A stretch of DNA of 64,000 nucleotides from Bifidobacterium breve (GTDB lineage: Bacteria; Actinomycetota; Actinomycetes; Nanopelagicales; Nanopelagicaceae): assembly GCA_945885625.1 (NCBI GenBank), contig CAMCYS010000003.1:52122-116121 (forward strand), in the 5' to 3' direction. The first letter of the stretch is position 1, and the number at the start of each line of letters is the position of its first letter. Under the pieces are notes generated by a model. The model was given only the letters and a program-made list of their open reading frames with translations, was not told where the DNA came from and searched no databases. The position numbers and the translations under genes are program-made. This document shows, piece by piece, positions 27,390 to 35,992 of the stretch.

Positions 27390-28097
27390 TTAGATCGATG
27401 CTCCTGGCTTTGCAATACCCAAGAATGCTGCAGCCAACACACAGAACCAGATTAAGTGCACCCAAGGAAGGGCGTTCTTAAGGGAAAGTGAAAGCGCATC
27501 GTTATCAGCTTCAGTTTCTTTACCGGCTAGAACTTTTCCAAAAGCTGGCCCAAATGGCACTAGTGCTCTACGAATTCCAACGCCACCGGCAATTGCGGTT
27601 GCATAGAACATCACCTTGATTGCCAGCCACTTTGGATTAGTGGTTACGCCAAATGGTTCATCAACTGCCAAGGTGTAAATACCGCCAGCAAAGATTGAAG
27701 CCACAACCAAGTAGCGAATAGTCATGTCAGTCTTCTTGATAATGGCAGCTTTAGGGTCGCCATGTGAATGATAGTTGCGAATTACCAAGTAAAGCCAAGC
27801 CAAGCCTGCCAACCAAGATCCAATAATGATTAGATATTTATTATCGATTACAAAACTTGGTGATCTGTCATAGAGAGCCATCAACGATATTCCGCTCGGC
27901 AAGAAGAGCACTAAACAAATACGTGGACTCAAATCTACGAATTCCATTATCTTGCCAGTGATCGCGCGAGTTTCAGTAGAAAGTTTACGATCGACCACAA
28001 AGCGAGATGTGTAGTAGACGCCAAGATCTGCGCCTAGCCAATACACAAATAGAACTACATGGATAAAGAGAAAAATTTCAAGCAGTGTGATTCCCAT
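27390..28097 (-). CDS. Multi-pass membrane protein of unknown function
   Basis: 235 aa with about six predicted membrane helices: near residues 5-25 (LLEIFLFIHVVLFVYWLGAD), 55-75, 85-105, 125-145, 155-175 and 205-228. Conserved polar residues within helices (His13, Asp24, Arg30) suggest a heme or metal/cation role as in CopD/DUF2269-type proteins, but I do not recognise the family with confidence. It lies three bases downstream of the His-rich bicupin gene and is probably co-transcribed. Confidence 0.6.
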   Translation of the reverse strand: MGITLLEIFLFIHVVLFVYWLGADLGVYYTSRFVVDRKLSTETRAITGKIMEFVDLSPRICLVLFLPSGISLMALYDRSPSFVIDNKYLIIIGSWLAGLAWLYLVIRNYHSHGDPKAAIIKKTDMTIRYLVVASIFAGGIYTLAVDEPFGVTTNPKWLAIKVMFYATAIAGGVGIRRALVPFGPAFGKVLAGKETEADNDALSLSLKNALPWVHLIWFCVLAAAFLGIAKPGASI

Positions 28098-28100
28098 TAT

Positions 28101-29297
28101 TTACATACCATCGCCATCCCAGCGACCGCGCGAACGCGAACGCACTGGAAGCGATGAAATAATTGGAGCTGGAATTGGCATTCCTGGTTCCCACTTGCGG
28201 CCATAGCCCCAGTTATAAGCGCCTTCATCAGTGCGTTCATCTGGATGTTCTAGCGTCTTTGGATCTGGCCAAGTTTCATGTGAATGACCATGATCACCAT
28301 CATGAGTATGACCGTGCTCATCTTCAATACCAAGTGCAACAAGTGACTTATCTGGGCCGGTGCCATGTTGAACGTAATCAACATCTGGCTGGTTCATTGA
28401 ACGTTGGTATTCAACTGAAGCCTTCAAGTTCGTTAGATCATGCTCCGTGCGCCAAGTAGGAACTGTGCCAAGGTCATGAGTTGATTGAGACCACTTCATG
28501 CGGCCACCATCAGGTCCATAATTAACGGCATCTGCGCCCCAACGAACGAATTCATTCTGGCTATACCAGTTTGAAAGTTCACCATCAGAACGTAGTAACC
28601 AAGTTGCCCCACCTTCGAGTGAAACGAAGTGGCCATGCTTTACGCGAGCTGGACGGAAGAAGTAAGTGCCCTTAGTCAAATCACCAAAGTTGTAAGACAT
28701 ATTTCCTTGCACTGTGTATGCCTCTTCAAAACATGGGTGGTGAGCTAAACGGTGATCAGTCCAACCTTCGCGCGCATGTACCAAGCGAGTATAGAAACCA
28801 GTGATTGGATCAACCTTTAGATACTTAATTAGTAGACCTGGCATTGGGCCTGGGTTCGGAACTTCATCCCACTGACGCGCTTCGGTATCTTCAATAGTGA
28901 TATCACCGTGAGCAGCATCTTTCCAACGCGGCGCATTAACGCTATCTACTTCATCAAAACCAGCATCGCCATATTCGCGGAAATGCAAAATCTGAGTTCC
29001 TTCTTTAAAGAAAAGTGAATCCATTGGTACTCCTCGTGGCGCTTGAACATATCCACCCTTACCAATTGTTTGACCACCAATGCGCATCTCACCTTCAAGA
29101 ACGTAGTACTCAGTATTTGCGTGGTGAATACCAGGACCGCGATTCCAATCAGTATGGAAGTCAACGCGAAGAGATGATGAACCATCTTCTTCGTCAACAC
29201 TCATACGTCGTTCACTTGCACGACCGTTGCCCTTAATTAATTCAGCACCATGCCAGACATAATCTGCCTGATCAATGAGCTCTACGTGTGGACGCAT
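28101..29297 (-). CDS. Bicupin protein with His-rich tail
   Basis: 398 aa. Two cupin cores: residues ~45-115 (HHANTEYYVLEGEMRIGG) and ~180-240 (HHPCFEEAYTVQGNMSYNFG...RPARVKHGHFV). A His/Asp-rich segment of about 18 residues near 325-345 (EHGHTHDGDHGHSHE) could bind metal or be a metal-delivery arm. The overall two-domain plan matches DUF4437-type bicupins, like the protein at 54928. The ATG has GAGGGAG upstream and a 17-bp repeat lies 47 bases before it. Substrate unknown. Confidence 0.8.
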   Translation of the reverse strand: MRPHVELIDQADYVWHGAELIKGNGRASERRMSVDEEDGSSSLRVDFHTDWNRGPGIHHANTEYYVLEGEMRIGGQTIGKGGYVQAPRGVPMDSLFFKEGTQILHFREYGDAGFDEVDSVNAPRWKDAAHGDITIEDTEARQWDEVPNPGPMPGLLIKYLKVDPITGFYTRLVHAREGWTDHRLAHHPCFEEAYTVQGNMSYNFGDLTKGTYFFRPARVKHGHFVSLEGGATWLLRSDGELSNWYSQNEFVRWGADAVNYGPDGGRMKWSQSTHDLGTVPTWRTEHDLTNLKASVEYQRSMNQPDVDYVQHGTGPDKSLVALGIEDEHGHTHDGDHGHSHETWPDPKTLEHPDERTDEGAYNWGYGRKWEPGMPIPAPIISSLPVRSRSRGRWDGDGM

Positions 29298-29343
29298 TTA
29301 CATCTCCCTCTGAAGATAGAAATTGTTGGTGAACTTTTACCAC

Positions 29344-29360
29344 GTTCCACGGGGCGGAAA
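29344..29360. promoter_or_regulatory. 17-bp inverted repeat upstream of the bicupin gene
   Basis: GTTCC-ACGGGGC-GGAAA, four of five base pairs symmetric. It sits 47 bases ahead of the bicupin ATG on the minus strand, where a promoter would be expected. Same architecture as the other repeats. Confidence 0.45.
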
Positions 29361-29437
29361 GTAGTTCCAGTTACAGAGTTGAGATTAGCCAACGCAAGCA
29401 CCGTTAGCAATAGAAAAACGGTTACGTTTTAAAGAAA

Positions 29438-31033
29438 TTATTTGGAGAATTGAACGCGTAATTCAGTCTTTAAAACCTTGCCAGAAGCATTCCTTGGCAA
29501 CACTTTTAAGAAATGAAACTCACCAGGAATCTTGTAACCTGCCAGTGATTTGCGAGAAAAAGCATCTAGTTCTTCAGCAGCTATTTCTGTTCCACTTCGC
29601 GAAACAATAATCGCAATTGCCCGCTCGCCCCAAGTTTCATCTTTAATTCCAATAACTGCAACTTCAGCGATATCTGAATGTTTGGCGAGAACTTCCTCAA
29701 TTTCGCGAGGATAAACATTAGTTCCGCCAGAGATAATCAAATCCTTTTTGCGATCGACAATTGAAATATAACCCTCGGCATCGCGAACCACGATGTCATT
29801 ACAAGTTAAGAAACCATCGGCAGTTGTGCAGGCCTCGGTAGCAGCATCATCCTTGAAGTAGCCATTCATTAGGTATGGCGAGCGAGAATAAAGCTCACCG
29901 GGTTCACCAATTGGCGTTGGCGTGCCGTCATCATTGAGCACGATTACTTCAGTCATAAACCAGGCATGACCTACAGAACCTGCTTTGCGTAGCGCATCAA
30001 CTGGACGCAAATTCGTGACAATGCCAGCTTCAGTTGAACCATAAAGTTCGTGCACATCGACGTTGGGAAAGAGTTTTACCACCCATTCTTTTAGCGGAAC
30101 TGGCAAGGCTGCGGCATTAAAGTAAATGGTTTCCAACGTTGAAATATCTTTTGATGCAACGACCTCATCGCCAAGTGCTCGCATCATCTGAGCATGAGTT
30201 GGGACTAAAAATATTGTTTGTAACTTATGCTGGCCAATCATGTCCAGAGTTTCTTCCGGATCAAATTTACGTTGCATAACTAAAGTGCCACCAGTGAAAA
30301 CTGCCCCGTAACCAAAAGCAAAGCCAGCGCCGTGATACATCGGAGCAACTGCAATAGTTTTTCGACCTGGGCCTAGACCCCATTCAATTGCTGTTGCAAA
30401 GAAAGTTAAACAGCGTGATCGATGTGAAATCAAAACACCTTTAGGTTTGCCAGTGGTTCCTGAGGTGTAGGCAATACAGAATGGTTCATTTTCATCGACT
30501 ACAACACCAGGGTCAGTAGCTGGATATTTGGCAATTAAGGTTTCGTAGTTTGGGTGGGTCTCGCCACCATCTATTGCCCAAACGGTTGATGGCAAATTAC
30601 TTGGCAGAACGGCAGCTAATGCTGCATCGTAAATAAGTGCTTGTGCTTCAGAATGTTCAAAGATGTAAGTATTTTCATCTGCAGTTTGACGCGGGTTAAT
30701 TGGCACGATTGGGAATCCAGCCATTGCACACCCGGCCGCAACTTCAGAATATTCCAATCGATTGCCCATCAAAACACCAATAGCCACACCGCGTTTTAAA
30801 TTTGCCGCAAGCAGCGCATTTGCTAACTGGCATGCTCGTTCGAAAAGCTCGCGATAGGTAATTGATCGAGCACCATCAATAATGGCAATTTGATTAGGCG
30901 ATGCGATTGAAAATTCGCGAATGCCGTTAGCTATGTTCAGCGGGGCGCCACCAAGATTGATTGCCATGCGCCTAGTTTTCACCTTACCGTGGTTGAGCGC
31001 AACTGTCGGCAAACTTTCTAGGCGGGAAACCAT
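29438..31033 (-). CDS. AMP-forming acyl-CoA synthetase
   Basis: 531 aa adenylate-forming ligase. Motifs in order: AYTSGTTGKPKGVLISH (P-loop, ~190), YGSTEAG (~337), DRKKDLIISGGTNVYPREIE (hinge, ~425) and the catalytic lysine in RNASGKVLKTELR at the C-terminus. It converts a carboxylate plus CoA and ATP to the acyl-CoA. The start is uncertain: ATG at 31033 has no clear ribosome site, and an internal ATG at 30967 (MAINLGGAPLNI) also fits the family N-terminus. Divergent from the MaoC gene at 31114 around an exact-arm repeat. Confidence 0.93.
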   Translation of the reverse strand: MVSRLESLPTVALNHGKVKTRRMAINLGGAPLNIANGIREFSIASPNQIAIIDGARSITYRELFERACQLANALLAANLKRGVAIGVLMGNRLEYSEVAAGCAMAGFPIVPINPRQTADENTYIFEHSEAQALIYDAALAAVLPSNLPSTVWAIDGGETHPNYETLIAKYPATDPGVVVDENEPFCIAYTSGTTGKPKGVLISHRSRCLTFFATAIEWGLGPGRKTIAVAPMYHGAGFAFGYGAVFTGGTLVMQRKFDPEETLDMIGQHKLQTIFLVPTHAQMMRALGDEVVASKDISTLETIYFNAAALPVPLKEWVVKLFPNVDVHELYGSTEAGIVTNLRPVDALRKAGSVGHAWFMTEVIVLNDDGTPTPIGEPGELYSRSPYLMNGYFKDDAATEACTTADGFLTCNDIVVRDAEGYISIVDRKKDLIISGGTNVYPREIEEVLAKHSDIAEVAVIGIKDETWGERAIAIIVSRSGTEIAAEELDAFSRKSLAGYKIPGEFHFLKVLPRNASGKVLKTELRVQFSK

Positions 31034-31061
31034 CTAGTATGATTCGGCGATATTAGATGTA

Positions 31062-31078
31062 GTTCCTGATAGTGGAAC
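31062..31078. promoter_or_regulatory. Perfect-arm inverted repeat in the ligase/MaoC divergent promoter
   Basis: GTTCC-TGATAGT-GGAAC with both 5-base arms exact. It is centred in the 80-base gap between the divergently transcribed acyl-CoA ligase and hydratase genes, a classical operator position. Confidence 0.6.
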
Positions 31079-31113
31079 AGTTCATTTCGATTGAATTAAA
31101 AAGGGAATAAGTG

Positions 31114-31638
31114 ATGACAAAGCATGAGGCAGTCTTGGGTCGGTTCTTCGAAGACTACGTAGTTGGCGATATCTACCAACATCCATTTGGCCGCACTATT
31201 AGCCAAGCCGATAACACTTGGTTCACGCTACTTACCTGCAATACCAATCAGAATCACTTTAATGCAGAATTCGCTAAGTCAAATCCAATTACCGGCGGTC
31301 GAGTAATCGTTAACTCAGGTTTAACTGTTGCCATGGTGCTTGGTATTTCAGTCATGGATATGAGTCAAAATGCGGTTTCGAATTTAGGCTGGACCGATAT
31401 CAAGTTAACGCACCCAATCTACGAAGGCGACACTCTTTACGCAGAATCAATCTGCACCGATACTCGTGAATCTGCTTCGCGCCCAAATGTCGGAATCATC
31501 AGCATGAAAACCCGTGGCCTTAATCAAGACGGCGAAGAGATCATGTCTTATAAGCGCACGGTAATGATTGCCAAGCGTTCTTCCGGTATTGGCCAGAACT
31601 ATTTCCCAAAAGCTAAGAACGGCGAAATAACTGCTTAG
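31114..31638 (+). CDS. MaoC-family dehydratase (mesaconyl-CoA hydratase-like)
   Basis: 174 aa. RFFEDYVVGDIYQHPFGRTI, then DNTWFTLLTCNTNQNHFNAEF, is the pattern of the MaoC subgroup containing mesaconyl-CoA hydratase; the Asn-His-Phe stands for the catalytic N-x-x-H region. It probably hydrates an unsaturated short acyl-CoA. I use ATG at 31114 (AAGGGAA seven bases upstream) although a GTG immediately precedes it. Opposite the acyl-CoA ligase across an operator-like repeat, so the two may be co-regulated. Its stop overlaps the convergent F420 reductase gene by 4 bases. Confidence 0.85.
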   Translation: MTKHEAVLGRFFEDYVVGDIYQHPFGRTISQADNTWFTLLTCNTNQNHFNAEFAKSNPITGGRVIVNSGLTVAMVLGISVMDMSQNAVSNLGWTDIKLTHPIYEGDTLYAESICTDTRESASRPNVGIISMKTRGLNQDGEEIMSYKRTVMIAKRSSGIGQNYFPKAKNGEITA

Positions 31639-32318
31639 TTAACGCCAATTACGCGCACGCCGGCATGTGTCTTATAGCGGCGGTTCATGGAAATTAGGTT
31701 TGCAGTAAGCGCTTCAACTTGGCCGGCGTTGCGCATTTTACCGGCATAAATTCCGCGCATTCCAGCGATTTGATCAACCATCTGCTGCACCAAATCAGTA
31801 GCTGGCTTGTGATCACCAACAACCATGATGTCGATATCTATTTCAGCCAATGATTGATCTGAAAGTAGTACTGCTGATACATGGTTGAAAGCGGTAACTA
31901 CATAACTTTCGGCCAAGATGCCTTGCGCTTGAGCACATGCACTACCTTCGGCAACTGCTAATGGAAATGCACCCCCAGCATCAAAGCCCATTGGGTTTAC
32001 ACAATCGATAACTACCTTGCCGGCAAGTTCATTTTTTAGCGAAGTTAGCGACTCTTTATGACTATCCCAAGGCACCGCGATAATTACTAAATCTGATTTA
32101 GCGGCGCATTCAGTATTGTCGGCACCTGTAATGCCATTACCAATTTCGGCTGCTGTTGAAACTGCTTTCGCGCCATCGCGTGAACCGATAATTACTTTAA
32201 AGCCAGCTTTCGCTAACCGGTAACCCAAACCAGTTCCTTGAGCGCCAGTGCCACCAATGATGCCGACGGTCAATGCTTTAAGTTCTTTGCCCGGATAAAG
32301 TTCAGTAGTTTCAGTCAT
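31635..32318 (-). CDS. npdG: NADPH-dependent F420 reductase
   Basis: 227 aa. Rossmann start TVGIIGGTGAQGTGLGYRLA and VIIGSRD (the Ser-Arg that select NADP) are diagnostic of the F420:NADP oxidoreductase family; AVPWDSHKESL, VIDCVNPMGFDAGGAFPL and VVTAFNHVSA follow. It transfers hydride between NADPH and F420, supplying F420H2 to LLM reductases or recycling it. Downstream of cofC by 24 bases on the same strand, forming a small F420 operon. Confidence 0.92.
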   Translation of the reverse strand: MTETTELYPGKELKALTVGIIGGTGAQGTGLGYRLAKAGFKVIIGSRDGAKAVSTAAEIGNGITGADNTECAAKSDLVIIAVPWDSHKESLTSLKNELAGKVVIDCVNPMGFDAGGAFPLAVAEGSACAQAQGILAESYVVTAFNHVSAVLLSDQSLAEIDIDIMVVGDHKPATDLVQQMVDQIAGMRGIYAGKMRNAGQVEALTANLISMNRRYKTHAGVRVIGVN

Positions 32319-32342
32319 GCCCAGAATTCTAAAGGGAGATTG

Positions 32343-32975
32343 CTAATTTTGCAGATGATGTTCCATTAGCGCCCGCGTCGCGTGCCCTAGATTGCCAATA
32401 TCAATTGCCAATAGGTCAGACCAATCATCGCAATCAGCTTTTATACCTCTGAATTCTGGGTCAGTTAACTCGGCGGCATTTGCACCGCAGTGAGCAGCTG
32501 CTGAATTAAGACCGAAGTTAGTCGCTACTTTGCCGACAGTGCTAAAAAATGCGGTCGTACCTATTTCATTTTGGTCAGCGATAAAAGAAGTCCGATGGCC
32601 AGCGGCCATTTCAAGTGCAAGTGAAATTTCTTTTACTGAAACGCTGGGCAAATCTGGCAAGAAAATTGCGATCTTATTTTCTTCGCCAATGGCAATCTGC
32701 AAGTCAGAATTTATATTTAGTGGTTCAGCAATTGGGAAAGAGGTTAAGCGGGGATTAGCGGCAGTGGTCAAAAGTTTATGGTCTATGCCAACCACAGTAA
32801 TGCTTGCGATATTTGGAACTTGCAGCAAAGCATCAATTAAGTCACTCGCCATTGCTTTAATCAGGGAAACTCGAAAATCTGCCGGAATATTGCCCAATCT
32901 CGTCTTACCTACCGAGAAGTGTTTCAGGGGCAGGAATACAGACCATTGCTCATTGGGTTTGCTGGCACTAGTCAC
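32343..32975 (-). CDS. cofC: Phospholactate/phosphoenolpyruvate guanylyltransferase (F420 biosynthesis)
   Basis: 210 aa nucleotidyltransferase of the CofC/FbiD family: FLPLKHFSVGKTRLGNIP at the N-terminus (the nucleotide-binding lysine region) and KIAIFLPDLPSVSVKEI (the acidic LPDLP metal site). It activates phosphoenolpyruvate or 2-phospholactate with GTP for CofD. The GTG start at 32975 is only 15 bases from the divergent cofD GTG; an A/T-rich -10 (TACGAT on the minus strand) six bases before the start suggests a leaderless mRNA. Confidence 0.88.
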   Translation of the reverse strand: MTSASKPNEQWSVFLPLKHFSVGKTRLGNIPADFRVSLIKAMASDLIDALLQVPNIASITVVGIDHKLLTTAANPRLTSFPIAEPLNINSDLQIAIGEENKIAIFLPDLPSVSVKEISLALEMAAGHRTSFIADQNEIGTTAFFSTVGKVATNFGLNSAAAHCGANAAELTDPEFRGIKADCDDWSDLLAIDIGNLGHATRALMEHHLQN

Positions 32976-32977
32976 CG

Positions 32978-32987
32978 TATTATCGTA
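32978..32987. promoter_or_regulatory. Overlapping divergent leaderless -10 elements of cofC and cofD
   Basis: Plus strand TATTAT (32978-32983) is seven bases from the cofD GTG. On the minus strand TACGAT (32982-32987) is six bases from the cofC GTG. The -35 boxes are weak on both sides. The two genes therefore probably share a bidirectional core with no 5' UTR. Confidence 0.45.
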
Positions 32988-32990
32988 CCC

Positions 32991-33932
32991 GTGAGCTCGC
33001 CATTAAAAGTAGTTGCCTTAGCTGGCGGAATTGGTGGAGCTAGATTTTTAAAAGGGTTGCGGTTAATTGAGGACCTAGATATTTCCGTGGTCGTCAATAA
33101 TGGCGATGACATCACTATGCACGGCTTGCGGATCTGCCCAGATTTAGATTCGGTTATTTACAACTTAGCTGGTGAATCAGATTTGGTTCGCGGCTGGGGT
33201 CGCAAAGATGAAACTTGGGTAGTGCAGCAACAGTTAGCTCACTATTTAGGTGAAGAGCAATGGTTTAATTTGGGCGATAAAGATTACGCAACTCATATCT
33301 TTCGCACTAATTTGTTGAATAGTGGAGTTACACTTAGTGAAATTGTGGAACTGCAGTGTGCTAAGTGGGGGATAGACCTGAATTTGATGCCAGCCACAAA
33401 TGATTTTGTACAGACCCAAGTTCTATTAGCTGATGGGCAACAAATCCATTTCCAAGAGTGGTGGGTAAAGCATCGAGCCGCCTTGCCTGCTATTGGTTTT
33501 GAGTTAACCGGTGCCGAGAGTGCTAAACCAGCCCCAGGAGTAATAGAAACGATCGCTCAGGCAGAGTTAATCATTCTCTCGCCAAGTAATCCAATAGTTT
33601 CGATCGGCATGATTCTAAGAATTCCTGGCATTCGAGCTGCCATCATGGCCGCTAAGGCACCAGTAGTTGGCGTTTCACCGATAATCGGCGGTAACCCAGT
33701 TCTAGGTATGGCTGATAAATGTCTAACTGCACTCGGTTTAGAAACGAGTGCTACCAGCGTTGCTGCTCAGTACGGCGATTTATTAGATGCTTGGTTAATT
33801 GCTGATAGCGATGATGATCAAATTTCAGCTATTACGAATTTAGGAATAAAGTGCGAGAGTGCACCATTATTGATGACTGATGACCAGGCTGCCAAAGAAA
33901 TTGCAGCTAAAGCGATTGGGATGCTGCGATGA
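32991..33932 (+). CDS. cofD: 2-phospho-L-lactate transferase (F420 biosynthesis)
   Basis: 313 aa. Begins PLKVVALAGGIGGARFLKGL, the hallmark N-terminus of CofD/FbiA, with VVNNGDDITMHGLRICPDLD shortly after and LSPSNPIVSIGMIL later. It joins the phospholactyl or PEP-derived unit to deazaflavin Fo, giving F420-0 or its dehydro form. The GTG at 32991 fits the family start and a leaderless -10; the longer frame from 32919 runs into cofC. It overlaps cofE by 4 bases. Confidence 0.93.
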   Translation: MSSPLKVVALAGGIGGARFLKGLRLIEDLDISVVVNNGDDITMHGLRICPDLDSVIYNLAGESDLVRGWGRKDETWVVQQQLAHYLGEEQWFNLGDKDYATHIFRTNLLNSGVTLSEIVELQCAKWGIDLNLMPATNDFVQTQVLLADGQQIHFQEWWVKHRAALPAIGFELTGAESAKPAPGVIETIAQAELIILSPSNPIVSIGMILRIPGIRAAIMAAKAPVVGVSPIIGGNPVLGMADKCLTALGLETSATSVAAQYGDLLDAWLIADSDDDQISAITNLGIKCESAPLLMTDDQAAKEIAAKAIGMLR

Positions 33933-34693
33933 CAAATGACTTTAGCGTTCATCCGATTGCTGGCATTCCTGAGATTAATCCAGGCGATGATTTAGCGGCG
34001 CTAATTCTAAAAGCAGTACTAACTGGCCCAGGATTACTAGCAAATGACATCTTGGTTGTCACCAGCAAAGTAGTCAGCAAAGCTGAAGGTCAGATGGTTC
34101 CGAGCCAATCTCGCGAGGCAATCATTGATGAAGAAACTGTACGCGTAATTGCGCAACGTGGAACTACTAAAATTGTCGAAACTAAACACGGTTTGATTAT
34201 GGCTGCAGCCGGTGTTGATGCCTCTAATGCTCCTAAAGGAATGATTCTTAAACTTCCGGTAGATAGTGATGTAAGTGCTCGAAAGTTGCGCGCTGAATTT
34301 CAAAAAGTAGCCAAACCGATCGGCGTGATAATCACTGACACGATGGGCCGCGCTTGGCGGCTTGGTTTAACTGATAACGCAATTGGCGTTGCTGGAGTAA
34401 CAACTTTGCTCGACTATCGTGGCCAGAAAGACGCTGCCGGTCGTACCCTTGAGCAATCAGTAGCCGCCGTTGCTGATGAAATTGCCAGTACTGCTGAATT
34501 AGTAAAAGGAAAGCTAGCTCAGATCCCGGTTGTTTTGGTTCGTGGTTTATCGCAATATGTCTTAGCTGAAGATGGCCCTGGGGCCAGATCGGTAGTTAGG
34601 CCACCTGAAGAGGATTTGTTCGGGCTCGGCAGCGAAATGGCCGAGCGGCGCGGATATCTTCGCGGATTCGAAGATGGCAAGAATGAGCGATAA
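33929..34693 (+). CDS. cofE: F420-0:gamma-glutamyl ligase
   Basis: 254 aa. HPIAGIPEINPGDDLAALIL at the N-terminus, DILVVTSKVVSKAEGQMV, and ITDTMGRAWRLGLTDNAIGVAG are CofE hallmarks; metal-binding acidic residues are in the last segment. It adds glutamates to F420-0 using GTP. Length matches the single-domain archaeal-type enzyme; the C-terminal FMN domain of mycobacterial FbiB is absent. Translationally coupled to cofD (ATGA). Confidence 0.93.
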   Translation: MTNDFSVHPIAGIPEINPGDDLAALILKAVLTGPGLLANDILVVTSKVVSKAEGQMVPSQSREAIIDEETVRVIAQRGTTKIVETKHGLIMAAAGVDASNAPKGMILKLPVDSDVSARKLRAEFQKVAKPIGVIITDTMGRAWRLGLTDNAIGVAGVTTLLDYRGQKDAAGRTLEQSVAAVADEIASTAELVKGKLAQIPVVLVRGLSQYVLAEDGPGARSVVRPPEEDLFGLGSEMAERRGYLRGFEDGKNER

Positions 34694-34740
34694 CGTTCCA
34701 TTTCTAACGCTGGCGTTCGTGCTTTTCCACTCCCTAAATG

Positions 34741-34769
34741 TTGCCGTTCTTAGTTTTTCCGCTTAAATA
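34741..34769 (+). promoter_or_regulatory. Leaderless promoter of the FAD monooxygenase gene
   Basis: TTGCCG (34741-34746), a 17-base spacer and TAAATA (34764-34769). The ATG at 34775 follows after five bases, so transcription should begin at or next to the start codon and no ribosome site is present. Confidence 0.65.
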
Positions 34770-34774
34770 AAGAC

Positions 34775-35992
34775 ATGAAAATGTCCGCGGATATCTTGAT
34801 TATCGGTGGTGGCGTTTCTGGTTCCGCTATGAGTGCGGCTTTAGTTAATTCCGGCCATCGAGTTATCTGTATTGATCAAGGTACTGGCGGCCCACTAGAT
34901 ACATCGCGTGGTGATCACATTTCACCAGTCAACGTCGAAACTATTGCCGAGTGGGGAGTACTTGAACACTTCTTTGCAGCTGGTGCCACAAAGCGTATTG
35001 GTCACCACTTTAGATCATCCGATGGCGAGACTTTACTTTCAGCTGAATATACCGAGATGGGAATTCCGTATCCATACTTCTTAGTGATTAACCACGAGTT
35101 AATTACGCCAACCTTTATGAATTTTGCTAAGACCGACCCTAGCTTTGTTCTTTTGCAGCCATATTCAGTTAAAGATCTTGAAGTCACCGACGGAACTGTA
35201 ACAAATGTCTTGGCCACAAATCGCGAAGGCGATGAAGTTCAAATTACTGCTCACATGATTATTGCTTGTGATGGCGCATCTTCAACAGTGCGCGAAAAAT
35301 TGCGTGTGCCATGTTTTGAGCACCCTTACACACATCCAATGGTGGCCTTCTTTACCGATCGGCCTACATCGCTTTCACCTGATAATTACTTCTTTAGATA
35401 TGCCGGCGATAATGGCCAGCTAGTAATCCAGCAACGCATGGATGGCCGAATCAAAGTGACTATGCCAGTTGCCGATGAAGGTATTCCTTGGTGGAAGAAA
35501 TCAACCAATGAAGATCGTCAAAAGATTATTGGCAGCATTGCCCCCGAATTGGCTGAGAGTGAATTCGAACTAGCTGGTTTTTATCCGGTACGAATGATTC
35601 ACGCAATTGAATATGCCATTGGAAACGTCGTTTTAATCGGTGACGCAGCACATGCCATTCACCCAGCTCGTGGTCAAGGCCTAAATATGGGAATTGCTAG
35701 CTTAAAGACTTTATTACCTTTGATTCCTGCGCCTGCGGATATGGGAAATCGGGCAGCAGTGCAGTCAGCACTCGCTGAGTTTCAGCGAATTCAAAAACCG
35801 CTAAACGAGCGCATCATTGCTCGCAACCACTCTGCTGCAATGGAGATGGAGATGGGCGCCGATGAGAATCGTGCGTTTGTACTTAAGAAATCAAACGCTG
35901 CGATCAAACAAATGGCTGGTGATTTAAAGATTCGTGAGCTTCATCTAAATGAGGCGACGGGTTATCACTTCGGAGTTTCAGCTAAGACTTAA
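34775..35992 (+). CDS. FAD-dependent aromatic-ring monooxygenase family protein
   Basis: 405 aa, PHBH/UbiH-type fold. The dinucleotide motif ILIIGGGVSGSAMSAAL is at residues ~6-22, a DG-type motif CDGASSTVREKL near 164-175 and the GD motif VLIGDAAHAIHPARGQGL near 287-304. It would hydroxylate an aromatic or related ring with O2 and NAD(P)H; the substrate is unknown. The C-terminus overlaps the convergent LLM gene by 4 bases. Starts on its own leaderless promoter. Confidence 0.9.
   Translation: MKMSADILIIGGGVSGSAMSAALVNSGHRVICIDQGTGGPLDTSRGDHISPVNVETIAEWGVLEHFFAAGATKRIGHHFRSSDGETLLSAEYTEMGIPYPYFLVINHELITPTFMNFAKTDPSFVLLQPYSVKDLEVTDGTVTNVLATNREGDEVQITAHMIIACDGASSTVREKLRVPCFEHPYTHPMVAFFTDRPTSLSPDNYFFRYAGDNGQLVIQQRMDGRIKVTMPVADEGIPWWKKSTNEDRQKIIGSIAPELAESEFELAGFYPVRMIHAIEYAIGNVVLIGDAAHAIHPARGQGLNMGIASLKTLLPLIPAPADMGNRAAVQSALAEFQRIQKPLNERIIARNHSAAMEMEMGADENRAFVLKKSNAAIKQMAGDLKIRELHLNEATGYHFGVSAKT

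Noticed and set aside
29400..29430. Short hairpins (ACCGTT...AACGGT; AAAACG-GTTA-CGTTTT) after the acyl-CoA ligase gene
   Set aside because: Six-base stems that exclude each other and no good T-run on the minus strand; too weak to call a terminator.
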